A stretch of DNA of 64,000 bases, from assembly GCA_044223975.1 (NCBI GenBank), contig JBGALI010000004.1:1-64000 (forward strand). The letters are read 5' to 3'. Numbering within the stretch: the first letter of the stretch is position 1; every line of letters starts with the position of its first letter. Below, in pieces: positions 14,206-23,197 of the stretch. The translations under genes and the position numbers were made by a program. Source of the stretch: CAZCPB01 sp044223975. GTDB lineage: Bacteria; Planctomycetota; Phycisphaerae; Phycisphaerales; UBA1924. The notes beneath the pieces are model-generated. The model did not search any database. It saw only the letters and a list, made by a program, of their open reading frames with translations, and had not been told where the DNA came from.

Positions 14206-17200
14206 ATGCCCGAGGTCCGACCATCCGAGACCGTGGGAACGCCCGTTGCGTCACACCCCGACGCGGAGCGGTTCCATCGCTACGAGGTGCGGCGGCGGCG
14301 GCGGCGCAAGCGGGCGGTCGCGGGCCTGTGCGTCATCGGGTTTCTCGCGGGTGTCTGGATGGTCGTGGCGCACTCACCGCTCACGCGGCGGATGGTGATC
14401 CCGCGTGTCGAGGCCATGTTGAACGCGACGATCGAGGGCGGGGACGTCTCGATCGGCCTCGACGGGATGGTGACGGTGCGCAACGCGGTGCTGCGCATGC
14501 CCGCGATCCCCGGGACGGCGGGCGCGGTGTTTGAGGTCAAGCGGATCAACGCGCGGCCGTCGTGGTCGCGGCTGCTGGGCGGCGGGGCGGCGGGCGGGGC
14601 GCTGGTGCGCGAAGTCGAGCTGGTCGAGCCGGTGGTGCGGTTCAGCCAGTCGGTGACGGACGGGTCGATGAACATCGCGGCGCTGGACCTGCCGAGCCCC
14701 AAGGGCGGCGCGGCGGAACTGCCGCAGGTCACGGTGCGGCGCGGGATCCTGGAGCTGGGCGAGCACTGGATGGACGACCAGGGGCGCCCGCAGTACCGGG
14801 TGCTCAAGCAGATCGACGTGGACGGGACGGTGAGCCCGTCGAAGGACCTTGAGCAGGGGGTGTACCGGATCGCGGTGCAGCAGATCGAACGCCAGGACAC
14901 GCCGCCGCGTCCGGACGTGCCGCGGCCGCGGCTGCTGGACCTGCAGGGGACGGTGAGCGAGCGCGGGGTGTCGGTGACGATGTCGGGGCTGCTGCTGGAC
15001 GACTGGCCGGCGTCGGCGGTGCCCTCGCGGGTGCGCGGCTTGTACGAGTCGCTGGGGCTGCAGGGGCGGATCCGCCGGACGCGGTTTGATCTGAACGATC
15101 GCGACGGGATGCGGGCGGAGATGGAGTTCGAGGACGTCGCGGTCAACCTGCCGATCGACGCCACCGAAGAACCGCTGGAGGGGCCCAAGGCGCCGGAGCC
15201 TCCCGCGCGCATGCGTTCGGTGAACGGGACGGTGCGGTTCCTTGGGGGCAGCGTCGAGGCCGAGCTCAACGGGCTGCTGGAGGACCTGCCGTACCGCGTG
15301 CGGCTGAAGTACCTGGGGCTGACGCCGGACGCGGCGTTTGAGTGCGACTTTGTGTGCGAGAACTTCCGGATGGAAGAGAAGCCGCAGATCCTGCGGTTTG
15401 CGCCGCCCTTGGTGCGGTACCGGCTGGCGCAGTTCTCGAACCCGACGGGCCTGGTGACGGCGCGGGCGCACGTGAGCCGCGAGCGTCCGGTGGGGGGCGA
15501 GCCGGGAGAGCTGAAGGTCGGGGGGACGCTTGAGTTCAGCGACGTGACGGCGGCGTACGCGTCGTTCCCGTACCGGTTCAGCGGCATCAAGGGGTTCGTG
15601 CGGTTCGACGACCGGAGTCTGGAGATCGTTTCGCTGGAGGGTGGTTCGGCCGAGGGGGGGCGGATCAGCGCCAAGGCGCGGATCAGCCCGCTCACGGACG
15701 CGGCGGGGGCGCACATCGAGGTGCTCGCCAGCGGCGTTCCCATCGGTGAGCGTCTCGAGGAGGCGATGGGGACGCGCCGGCGGCTGGTGCAGGAGATCGC
15801 CAGCGCTGAGCAGTACCGGCGCCTGGCGGAACGGGGGGCGTTTCTCACGCCCGAGCGCGCGGCGGCGTTGCGGCTGCGGCTGGAGAAGACCCGGATGAGC
15901 GAGGCCGCGGCGGGGAACGAGGCCGCCCGCACCGCGGCGCGGAGCGAGATCGCGGCGATCGAGGAGTCGTTGAAGGCCCCGGTGTTTGAGTTCCGCGGGC
16001 GGGGCGACGTGGCGGTCACGATCGATCGTCGCGAGGGCGACGAGTCGGTGTGGTCGGAGCTGATCGACGTTCACCTGCTGAAGGTCGGGCTGCTGCCGGA
16101 CCGTTTCCCGATGCCGATTCTCTCCGAAGGCGTGCACGTGGTGATCGACGGCGAGACGGTCAAGGTGCAGGGCGGGACGTACCGGGGCCTGACGGGCGGC
16201 ACGGCGGTGGTGAGCGCTTCGATGCTCTACCCAACGCTGGAGAACCCCGATATCGATCCCTTGCCGCGGGCGCACATCGAGGCGAAGGGAATTCCGATCG
16301 ACGCGGTGCTGGCGCACGCGGTGGCGGGCGCGGTGGACCGGGCGACGCGCACGGCGCCGGACCGTCCCGAGGGCGAGTCGGCGGTGTTCGTGCGCACGAT
16401 GCTGAGCGGCCTGCGGCTGGGCGGGCGGATGGACGCGGTGACGGACCTGACCAGCGATGCGGATGGCACGCACGTGGCGACCGAAGCGAGGTCGGCGGAC
16501 ATGGTGGCGCGGCCGCGGCGCGGCGAGACGGAGGTCGAGATACGCGCGAGCGAGGCCGTGGTGCGGGTGAGCGACTCGCGCATCGACGTGGATGTGAACG
16601 GAAAGGTCGTCGGGGCGGCCGGCGCGGCGGACGCCGGCGATGTGGCGCTCAGGGCGCGGGTGGACATGGCCCGGTCGGCGCCGACGCGCTGGAGCGCTGA
16701 CCTTCGCGCGACCGACCTGGACCTCACGCGCCCGTTGGAAGTTGCGGTAAACGTCTTCTCGGAGAGCGCGGCCGACCGCATCGAACGGTTGCGCGAGAAC
16801 GCCGACCCGAGGGGGCGGGCGGGGATCTCGGCGGTGCTTTCGGGCGGCGGTGAGGGCCTGGCGGGAGAGGTGGTGCTCGAGGCGCTGAAGGACGCGAGCC
16901 TGAACGCGCTGGGCGAGCGGCTGACGCTGACGAGCGAGGGCGGGGCCGTGCGGGTCAGCCCCTTTGCCGAAGGACGCGAGGACGTGGTGCGCTTCGACAA
17001 CTTCCGGGCGGTGGCGGCGAGCGACGGGGTTCCCGCGGGACGGGTGTTGCTGGACGGCGAGGTGTCGGGGCTGGGGACGGCGGTGGTGAACGGGGCGCTG
17101 CGCGTGGGCGCCGAGGGCGCCCGCTTCGAGCACCCGCTGGTGCGGCGGCTGGCGCGCGACCACGCCGGGGCCGGGCTGCACGATGCGATCGAGCGCACCC

Positions 17201-18699
17201 GTCCGGAGGGGGCCTTTGACGCCGAGCTTGCGTTCGCGCCGGGAGCCTCGGGGATGGTGCTCAAGCGCGGCACGGTGCGCCCGCGATCGCTGGCGCTGAC
17301 GCTCGACACGGGGCGGGCGGAGTGGCCGGAGTTTTCCGGGGAGATCGAGTTTGATGCGGACTCGGGCACGTTTAACGCTCTGCACGGGCATGGGAAGGAC
17401 GAGGCGGGAGGGGCGTCGTGGTCGTTTGATGCGGGCGGGTCGTGGGTGATCCCGGCGCCGGGGGCGGTGGCGGTGAAGGCGGACCTGTCGCTTGAGTCGC
17501 GCGGTGTGCCGGCGGGGTTGCTGGCGGTGCTGCCCGCGGAGCTGACGGGGGCGATGAACGAGATCTCGTTCAAGGCGCAGGACGGGATCCGCGTGCCGCG
17601 GGCGACGGTGACGTACAACGACGACGGCACGAGCGCGGGGCGGAGCGTGCGCGTGAACGGGCAGGTGGAGTTGATGGGCGTGGCGCTGGAGGCCGGGGTT
17701 CCGGTGACCGACTGCCGCGGCACGCTGGACTTTGACGTGCGTCGTCCGGCGGGGGCGCCGACGACGTACGACGTGTGGGGGCTGCTGTCGGGGTTCAGGT
17801 TTGCGGGGATGGCGATGACGGACGGGCGGCTGCGCCTGTCGGGTGGAGGGGAGTCGGGCGCGGTGCTGGTGCCGCTGGTGGCGGCGGACTGCTACGGCGG
17901 GCGGGCGTCGGGTGAGATGAGCCTGCGGCGCGGGGCGGACGGCTCGCGACGGTACGAAGCGAACATGAAGCTGTCGGGCGTGCGGTTTGCGCCGGTGGCG
18001 CGGGACCTTGGGGCGCCGGCGGCGCCGTCGGCCACGGGGCAGGCGCCGGCGGCTGATGCGCAGGCGGGCGCGGACGCGGGTACCGATCCGATCGCGCTGG
18101 ACGAATCCCGCGGCAGGCTGGATGCGAACTTCTCGCTCGCCGGAATAGTCGGGGATGACGAGAGCCGGCGCGGGCGCGGGTCGGGGACGGTCGGCGGCGG
18201 GTCGGTGGTGAACCTGCCGCTGGTGCTGGCGCTGGTGCAGTTCAGCAATCTGCAACTGCCGTTCGGGGAACGGCTGCGCCTGGCGACGGCGGAGTTTTTC
18301 CTGAACGGGAAGACGATCGTGTTCGAGGACGTGTCGGCGTTCACCGACTCGGTGCGGATCTTCGGGTACGGGACGGCGACGTGGCCGGGGCTGGACCTGA
18401 ACCTGCGGTTCAACTCGCGGGCGGTGCGGCGGGTGCCGGTGATCAGCGGGATGCTCGAGAGCATCCGCGACGAGATCGTGTCGACGTCGGTGACGGGCAA
18501 CATCCGCGACCCCAAGATCTCGACGACGCCCCTGAGCGGGACGGCGGGGATGCTTGAGTCGCTCTTCGGGTCGCGGAGCGACCAGGACCGGCTGATGCAG
18601 GAGATCGAGCGCAGGGCGGTGCAGGACCTTGACCGCATCCGCACGACGGGCGAGCGGGAGTCGGGCGCCCGGCCGGTGGCGCCGCGTGCGGGGGGGTGA
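14206..18699 (+). CDS. AsmA/DUF3971-like large envelope protein
   Basis: The 1497-residue protein has one N-terminal membrane segment (about residues 33-52) after a basic stretch of arginines. An AsmA-type start follows (L-T-R-R-M-V-I-P-R-V-E-A-M-L-N-A), then long repetitive beta-rich sequence. The C-terminal AsmA_2-like region reads F-T-D-S-V-R-I-F-G-Y-G-T and G-N-I-R-D-P-K-I. Proteins of this repeating-beta-groove group (AsmA, TamB, YhdP) are thought to carry lipids between inner and outer membranes, which fits a planctomycete with an outer membrane. A short charged helical insert (around residues 525-590, rich in Glu/Arg/Ala) interrupts the beta pattern. Start ATG 14206. Confidence 0.8.
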   Translation: MPEVRPSETVGTPVASHPDAERFHRYEVRRRRRRKRAVAGLCVIGFLAGVWMVVAHSPLTRRMVIPRVEAMLNATIEGGDVSIGLDGMVTVRNAVLRMPAIPGTAGAVFEVKRINARPSWSRLLGGGAAGGALVREVELVEPVVRFSQSVTDGSMNIAALDLPSPKGGAAELPQVTVRRGILELGEHWMDDQGRPQYRVLKQIDVDGTVSPSKDLEQGVYRIAVQQIERQDTPPRPDVPRPRLLDLQGTVSERGVSVTMSGLLLDDWPASAVPSRVRGLYESLGLQGRIRRTRFDLNDRDGMRAEMEFEDVAVNLPIDATEEPLEGPKAPEPPARMRSVNGTVRFLGGSVEAELNGLLEDLPYRVRLKYLGLTPDAAFECDFVCENFRMEEKPQILRFAPPLVRYRLAQFSNPTGLVTARAHVSRERPVGGEPGELKVGGTLEFSDVTAAYASFPYRFSGIKGFVRFDDRSLEIVSLEGGSAEGGRISAKARISPLTDAAGAHIEVLASGVPIGERLEEAMGTRRRLVQEIASAEQYRRLAERGAFLTPERAAALRLRLEKTRMSEAAAGNEAARTAARSEIAAIEESLKAPVFEFRGRGDVAVTIDRREGDESVWSELIDVHLLKVGLLPDRFPMPILSEGVHVVIDGETVKVQGGTYRGLTGGTAVVSASMLYPTLENPDIDPLPRAHIEAKGIPIDAVLAHAVAGAVDRATRTAPDRPEGESAVFVRTMLSGLRLGGRMDAVTDLTSDADGTHVATEARSADMVARPRRGETEVEIRASEAVVRVSDSRIDVDVNGKVVGAAGAADAGDVALRARVDMARSAPTRWSADLRATDLDLTRPLEVAVNVFSESAADRIERLRENADPRGRAGISAVLSGGGEGLAGEVVLEALKDASLNALGERLTLTSEGGAVRVSPFAEGREDVVRFDNFRAVAASDGVPAGRVLLDGEVSGLGTAVVNGALRVGAEGARFEHPLVRRLARDHAGAGLHDAIERTRPEGAFDAELAFAPGASGMVLKRGTVRPRSLALTLDTGRAEWPEFSGEIEFDADSGTFNALHGHGKDEAGGASWSFDAGGSWVIPAPGAVAVKADLSLESRGVPAGLLAVLPAELTGAMNEISFKAQDGIRVPRATVTYNDDGTSAGRSVRVNGQVELMGVALEAGVPVTDCRGTLDFDVRRPAGAPTTYDVWGLLSGFRFAGMAMTDGRLRLSGGGESGAVLVPLVAADCYGGRASGEMSLRRGADGSRRYEANMKLSGVRFAPVARDLGAPAAPSATGQAPAADAQAGADAGTDPIALDESRGRLDANFSLAGIVGDDESRRGRGSGTVGGGSVVNLPLVLALVQFSNLQLPFGERLRLATAEFFLNGKTIVFEDVSAFTDSVRIFGYGTATWPGLDLNLRFNSRAVRRVPVISGMLESIRDEIVSTSVTGNIRDPKISTTPLSGTAGMLESLFGSRSDQDRLMQEIERRAVQDLDRIRTTGERESGARPVAPRAGG

Positions 18700-18733
18700 T
18701 GGGTCCTATCCTCACCGGCTTTTCAGCACACTT

Positions 18734-19846
18734 ATGAGCACTCCCCCTTCTCAGCCCGTGCCGCCCGCAACATCCGCCGCCGCGCCGTCCGATGCGGCGT
18801 CGGCAACGCCCCTTGGGATCGTGCGAGCCGATGACCCGGCGGTGCTCGATCAGCTCGATGCGCTGGTGGAGCGCGTGGGCGGCAAGCCGGGCTCGTTCGG
18901 GGCGCGGCTGGTGCGCGACCTGCTCGTGACGGGGCTCAAGCTGTTGCCCGACGGGCGTGACACGGGCGAGATCAAGCTGATCACGACGGCGGTGAAGGAG
19001 ATGCGCCACGCGTACCGCGTGTTCGGGCGCTTCAAGGAGCCGCACAAGGTCACGATCTTCGGCTCGGCGCGCACGACCGAGGATCACCCCGATTACAAGG
19101 TGACGGTCGAGTTCAGCAAGCTGATGGCCGAGGCGGGGTGGATGATCATCACCGGCGCCGGCGGCGGGATCATGGCCGCGGGGCACGTGGGGCCGGGGCG
19201 GGCGGCGAGCTTCGGCGTCGCGATCCGCCTGCCGTTTGAGACGACGGCGAACCACGTGATCGCGGGCGACGAGAAGCTGATCCACTTCCGCTACTTCTTC
19301 ACGCGCAAGCTGATGTTCCTGAGCCAGGCCGAGGCGGTGGTCTTGTGCCCGGGCGGCTTTGGCACGATGGACGAGTCGTACGAGACGCTCACGCTGATCC
19401 AGACGGGCAAGGCGGGGATGATCCCGATCGTGCTGCTGGAGGGCGAGGGCGGGCAGTACTGGCACTCGTGGGACCGGTGGGTGAAGGAGCAGTTGCTGTC
19501 GCGGCGGCTGATCAACCCCGAGGACCTGGGGCTGTACTACTTCGCCAAGGACCCGGCCGACGCGGTGCGGCACATCGTGCAGTTCTACCGCAACTACCAC
19601 TCGGCCAGGTACGTGAAGGACGACTACGTCATCCGCATGAAGCAGCGGCTGCGCGCAGAAGACGTGGAGCGGCTGAACGAAGAGTTCGCGGTGCTGGTGA
19701 AGGAAGGCAAGATCGTGCAGCGCGGGCCGTACGACGTTGAGGACGAGTATCTTGAGCTGCCGCGCCTGGCCTTCACGCACACGCGCTCGAAGTTCTCGGT
19801 GATCCGACGGCTGATCGACCGGATCAACGAGCTGGCGCCGGGATAA
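18734..19846 (+). CDS. LOG family (TIGR00730-type) Rossmann protein
   Basis: The 370-residue protein has the LOG/lysine-decarboxylase-like core: V-T-I-F-G-S-A-R-T near residue 112, M-I-I-T-G-A-G-G-G-I-M-A-A-G, and P-G-G-F-G-T-M-D-E, the diagnostic nucleotide-binding motif. Members hydrolyse nucleoside monophosphates, releasing cytokinin-like bases in some bacteria. It is longer than standard LOG proteins (about 190 residues) at both ends, with extra helical regions at residues 30-100 and 290-370. ATG 18734 follows a TATCCT box by 22 bases. Confidence 0.88.
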   Translation: MSTPPSQPVPPATSAAAPSDAASATPLGIVRADDPAVLDQLDALVERVGGKPGSFGARLVRDLLVTGLKLLPDGRDTGEIKLITTAVKEMRHAYRVFGRFKEPHKVTIFGSARTTEDHPDYKVTVEFSKLMAEAGWMIITGAGGGIMAAGHVGPGRAASFGVAIRLPFETTANHVIAGDEKLIHFRYFFTRKLMFLSQAEAVVLCPGGFGTMDESYETLTLIQTGKAGMIPIVLLEGEGGQYWHSWDRWVKEQLLSRRLINPEDLGLYYFAKDPADAVRHIVQFYRNYHSARYVKDDYVIRMKQRLRAEDVERLNEEFAVLVKEGKIVQRGPYDVEDEYLELPRLAFTHTRSKFSVIRRLIDRINELAPG

Positions 19847-19869
19847 ACGTGGTGCAGCGCGAGGTCATC

Positions 19870-20823
19870 ATGAACTCTCCCCGCGCGGCGGGAGTGAGCG
19901 GGTCGGGTACGCGGCGCGCGTGCTCGCGGCATGTCTTCGCGCTGGTCGGCATTGTCTCGTTGGCCGGCGGCTGCGCGTCGAGCGAACCCGCTGCGGCCCC
20001 GACGCCTCCCGTGCCCTCGCGCGATGCGGGTTCGAATGTGCGTGCCGCGGAGGCGGGGATCGAGGTGTTGTGGTGGGCGGTGGACGATTCGCAGGGGGCG
20101 GTGGGGCGGGCGCTGGCGCCGTTTGTCGAGCAGGGGAACAACACGATTGCCCCGGCGTGGCGGGGGAACGGGCTTCGGCTGCTTTTGGTGCCGCGGGACA
20201 AGCTGGAGGTGATGGCGGCGGGGATGCCGACGGTGGGGCCGTTGCAGCGTCAGTGGTTCGGGATGCTGGGGTCGTGGACGGCGGTGATCAGCGGGCGGCC
20301 GTGGGCGGGGCGGAACGAGATCCTGGTGGACGATCACGGGAAGCCGGAGCGGTTTTCGCTGGGGCCGGGGCGGCTGCGGCTGCTGGCGCGGTGCTGGAAC
20401 GAGCCGGTGGTGAACGCGGCGGAGGGCGGGGCGGGGGCGGTGCTGCGCGTGGAAGTGCTGCCGCAGCACGAGGAGCCGAGCCCGATCATCTCGGCGGTGG
20501 ACCGATCGGACCAGACGCGGCGCGGGCACACGTTCGAGTCGCTGGGGATTTCGTTCGCGGCGCAGCCGGGGATGGCGTACGTGATCGTGCCGGAGACGCC
20601 GGGCGCCGAGTGGGCGCCGGTGGAGGAGGCGTCGAACGATCGGCCGCTGGGCCCGCCGCGGGTGGTGGAGGATCCGCGGGGCGCGGCGCTGCCGCCGACG
20701 CTGGGCGAGGCGATGTTGACGGATGCCGGGGTGGGTGGGATGGCGCGGACGCGGGTGATCGTGGTTCTGGTGCCGCGGGCGCCGGAGCGGTTTGAGCTGA
20801 TCCGCTCGCGCGAGGTCCGGTAA
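19870..20823 (+). CDS. putative lipoprotein
   Basis: The 317-residue protein has a signal sequence ending L-A-G-G-C with Cys35 as the likely lipid-modified residue, then a Pro/Ala-rich linker. The mature part has I-E-V-L-W-W-A-V-D-D near residue 65, is mostly beta-rich, and carries no motif I recognise. It begins at ATG 19870 with GAGG 5 bases upstream (an in-frame GTG at 19849 is possible), 23 bases after the LOG gene, so the two may form an operon. The mature sequence has W and R-rich patches typical of planctomycete envelope proteins of unknown role. Confidence 0.75.
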   Translation: MNSPRAAGVSGSGTRRACSRHVFALVGIVSLAGGCASSEPAAAPTPPVPSRDAGSNVRAAEAGIEVLWWAVDDSQGAVGRALAPFVEQGNNTIAPAWRGNGLRLLLVPRDKLEVMAAGMPTVGPLQRQWFGMLGSWTAVISGRPWAGRNEILVDDHGKPERFSLGPGRLRLLARCWNEPVVNAAEGGAGAVLRVEVLPQHEEPSPIISAVDRSDQTRRGHTFESLGISFAAQPGMAYVIVPETPGAEWAPVEEASNDRPLGPPRVVEDPRGAALPPTLGEAMLTDAGVGGMARTRVIVVLVPRAPERFELIRSREVR

Positions 20824-21152
20824 GGGCGGAGCCTGGGGAGCTGGACTCGTTGCCGCCAAGCCCCCGCGCAGGTGAATTCAGGGTGTACATCGATCAGGAA
20901 TCGGAGGGTCTGGTTCACTCGATCCTTCGTGTCTTGCGCTTGTAACCCACTGCGCCCTGCTCGCCCTGCCTTTGAAGAGGGCGATGGTGTGATGGATGGG
21001 GGAGAGAAACGAACCCACCCCCCCGGCCCCCCTCCCTCTGGGAGGGGGGAGTGGGCGCGGCTGATATTTTTGGCGCGGGGGGCGGGAGTCTTTGGGCCGG
21101 GTCCATTGTCGCGCGGATTCCGCCGATATCAGACGCACTCGGAGGTGTTGGA
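20824..21152. other. intergenic region with one hairpin
   Basis: No gene is seen. It contains a very GC-rich hairpin (21027-21049), and the last 15 bases hold the GGAGG ribosome binding site of the HD-GYP gene. Confidence 0.6.
21027..21049. repeat. palindrome CCCCCCTCCC-tct-GGGAGGGGGG
   Basis: Perfect 10-bp arms around tct, preceded by cccggc. The polypyrimidine/polypurine composition recalls dispersed planctomycete repeats and the palindrome inside the GH35 gene. Confidence 0.85.
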
Positions 21153-22451
21153 ATGCTCAAAGTCGGCCTGTCACAGGCGGCGCCGGGGATGGTGCTGGGG
21201 ATGCCGGTGTATCACCCGCGTCGGCCGGGCACGGTGCTGCTGCAGTCGGGGGTCACGCTGACGAGCGCGGTGATTTCGCGCCTTGGGGAGATGGGGGTCC
21301 ACACGATGTGGATCCGGTACCCGGGGCTGGACTTCCTCACCGAGTACGTGAACCCCGCGGTGATGGACGCGGCGCAGCATGTTTCGGGGCGGATCGCCGA
21401 GGCGTTCGACGGGGTGCTGGCGGACACGCACGCGCGGCTGGACTTCGGGGCGTACCGCAACTCGATCTCGGCGCTCCTGGAGACGATCGCGGAGAACCCG
21501 CGGGCGTGCCTGCTGGTGGACGAGCTGGTGGATTCGGGGGAGCCGGCGCTGCGGCACGCGACGACGGTGTGCCTGCTGAGCGTGCTGATGGGGATCAAGC
21601 TTGATTTCTACCTGGTGCGCGAGAGGGCGAAGCTGAACTCGGGGGCGGCGCGGGACGTGACGAGCCTGGGCATGGCGGGGATGATGCACGACATCGGGAT
21701 GCTGCGCCTGGAGCCCGAGGTGCTGGAGCGCTGGAACCAGACGCACGACCAGAGCGATCCCAAGTGGCGCGAGCACGTGAACCTTGGGTTCTCGATGGTG
21801 CGCGGCGGGGTCGAGCCTTCGGTGGCGTCGGCGGTGCTGCACCACCACGAGCGTTTCGACGGGTCGGGGTTCCCGGGCGAGACGCGGAACCGGGAGACGA
21901 ACCGGCAGTCGGGGTCTGACATTCACGTGTTCGCGCGGATCGTTGCCGCTGCGGACGTGTTCGATCGGTTGCGCAGCCCGGCCTCGGACCCGGGGAGCGA
22001 GGCGGCGCGGACGCCGGCGACGCCGACGGTGCGGGCGCTTAAGCGCCTGCGCGAGCTGCCGCAGGCGGGGTGGATCGATCCGGTGGTGATGGTGGCGCTT
22101 CAGAACGTGACGCCGCCGTACCCGCCGGGGACGATGGTGGCGCTGAGCACGGGGGAGCGGGGCGTGGTGGTGGATTGGTCGCCACTGGACCCGTGCCGGC
22201 CGGTGGTGCAGCCGCTGCGGCGAAGGCAGGGGGACCCGGGCCCGGGCGAGGCGTGGGGATTGCCGGTGGATCTGCGGCTGGCGCGGCACGTTGAGGTGAC
22301 CGAGTGCGAGGGTCACCGGGTGCGCGAGGACAACTTCTACGCGCGGTACGAAGGCGAGTTTGATCTTTCGCGCTTGGCCCTGGGGCTGGCGCCGGCGGAG
22401 CGGAAGGACGAGATTCTGAAGGTGAGGAAGAGCCGGCGGCGGGCGGGGTGA
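21153..22451 (+). CDS. HD-GYP domain protein (probable cyclic-di-GMP phosphodiesterase)
   Basis: The 432-residue protein has an N-terminal domain of about 100 residues, then an HD-GYP core. The first His lies near residue 135, M-H-D-I-G at 178-182, and the H-H-H-E-R-F-D-G-S-G-F-P run at 230-241 is the extended signature with Phe in place of the Tyr of GYP. Such enzymes degrade cyclic-di-GMP at a two- or three-metal site; the metal ligands appear kept. A proline-rich stretch separates it from a C-terminal beta domain (P-P-Y-P-P-G-T-M-V-A-L-S) seen in planctomycete relatives. ATG 21153 has GGAGG 8 bases upstream. No receiver domain is attached. Confidence 0.88.
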   Translation: MLKVGLSQAAPGMVLGMPVYHPRRPGTVLLQSGVTLTSAVISRLGEMGVHTMWIRYPGLDFLTEYVNPAVMDAAQHVSGRIAEAFDGVLADTHARLDFGAYRNSISALLETIAENPRACLLVDELVDSGEPALRHATTVCLLSVLMGIKLDFYLVRERAKLNSGAARDVTSLGMAGMMHDIGMLRLEPEVLERWNQTHDQSDPKWREHVNLGFSMVRGGVEPSVASAVLHHHERFDGSGFPGETRNRETNRQSGSDIHVFARIVAAADVFDRLRSPASDPGSEAARTPATPTVRALKRLRELPQAGWIDPVVMVALQNVTPPYPPGTMVALSTGERGVVVDWSPLDPCRPVVQPLRRRQGDPGPGEAWGLPVDLRLARHVEVTECEGHRVREDNFYARYEGEFDLSRLALGLAPAERKDEILKVRKSRRRAG

Positions 22452-22456
22452 GGGGA

Positions 22457-22556
22457 ATGTCGGATGCGGGATGTCGGATGTCGGATGTGGAAGACCGAGC
22501 CGCGCCCATCCGTACCGTCATCCTGTTTTCGACATCCGACATGCGACATCCCACAT
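22457..22556. repeat. inverted pair of ATGTCGG 7-mer arrays between convergent genes
   Basis: Four ATGTCGG-type units (22457-22484, plus a partial) and four complementary units (22529-22556) face each other across about 40 bases. Together they can form a long hairpin. They lie between the HD-GYP stop and the mntR stop, so the structure is placed to end both transcripts. Confidence 0.8.
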
Positions 22557-22564
22557 CGGCCCGG

Positions 22565-23065
22565 TCAGGCGCGGCGGTCGCGCACGAACCGTTCGAACGC
22601 CGCGAGTGTCTCGGCGCTGACGTGGTGCTCGATGCCCTCGGCGTCGGCGCAGGCGGCGCGTTCGCCGATGCCCAGGGCGCGGAGGAAATCGATCACGATC
22701 TGGTGGCGGCGGCGGACGCGCTCGGCGAGGCGGCGGCCGTCGTCGGTGAGGAAGATCGAGCGGTAGGGGCGGGCGGTGACCAGCTTGTCGCGCTGGAGGC
22801 GGGCGACGGTGCGGACCACGGTGACGTGGCTGACGCCGAGGCATCGGGCGAGGTCGACCACCCGGGCTTCTCCGCCGGCGTCGATGAGGTCGGCGATGGC
22901 CTCGACGTAGTCCTCGGCGATCTCGGCGGCGTGGGCCTTGCGGGTGCGCTTGTGGAAGTCGGCCTGCTGGGCGGTGGTCATGCCGGCCGGGCGGGTGCGG
23001 CCGGCGGCTGTCCGTTCGGGGGCGGTGCGGGCGGGCGCGGGCTTTCGCGTTCGGGCGGGGGGCAT
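22565..23065 (-). CDS. mntR: manganese-responsive regulator MntR
   Basis: The 166-residue protein matches the E. coli-type MntR of the DtxR family. A winged helix (A-R-C-L-G-V-S-H-V-T-V-V-R-T-V) is followed by Y-R-S-I-F-L-T-D-D-G and the metal-binding region R-R-H-Q-I-V-I-D-F-L and D-A-E-G-I-E-H-H-V-S. When Mn(II) is bound, MntR represses mntH, which lies divergently here, with a palindrome overlapping its -10 region. ATG 23065 has a TTGTCA-17-TACCTT promoter ending 8 bases upstream, so the mRNA is probably leaderless. The first 28 residues are a basic, proline-rich extension; an internal ATG at 22981 also fits the family. Confidence 0.93.
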   Translation of the reverse strand: MPPARTRKPAPARTAPERTAAGRTRPAGMTTAQQADFHKRTRKAHAAEIAEDYVEAIADLIDAGGEARVVDLARCLGVSHVTVVRTVARLQRDKLVTARPYRSIFLTDDGRRLAERVRRRHQIVIDFLRALGIGERAACADAEGIEHHVSAETLAAFERFVRDRRA

Positions 23066-23073
23066 GGGGTTCG

Positions 23074-23102
23074 AAGGTAGCGTCCGGGACCGCGGTTGAC
23101 AA
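23074..23102 (-). promoter_or_regulatory. mntR: mntR promoter, TTGTCA-17-TACCTT
   Basis: -35 TTGTCA at 23102-23097 and -10 TACCTT at 23079-23074, spaced 17 bases. The expected transcription start falls on or next to ATG 23065. The -35 element overlaps the mntH -35 on the other strand. Confidence 0.7.
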
Positions 23103-23124
23103 GCGGTAGTGAAACCCCTAAGTT
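23096..23124 (+). promoter_or_regulatory. mntH: mntH promoter, TTGACA-17-TAAGTT
   Basis: -35 TTGACA at 23096-23101 and -10 TAAGTT at 23119-23124, spaced 17 bases. The start of transcription is expected near 23131. Confidence 0.7.
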
Positions 23125-23141
23125 GTAGCCGATGATACAAC
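23122..23141. promoter_or_regulatory. candidate MntR operator, GTTGTA-8-TACAAC
   Basis: Perfect 6-bp inverted arms around 8 bases. It overlaps the end of the mntH -10 box and the expected transcription start, so bound repressor would block mntH. The sequence is not the E. coli MntR box, so assignment rests on position. Confidence 0.6.
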
Positions 23142-23197
23142 GTGGCGTCGGGGCTCCTATGCTCCCGGGGGCCGCGTTGGCCGACAGGACCCTGCGC

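Noticed and set aside
14374..18255. Very long open frame on the minus strand opposite the AsmA-like gene
   Set aside because: It is a GC-rich shadow. The translation is Arg/His/Pro-rich without any motif, and the plus-strand frame has clear family features.
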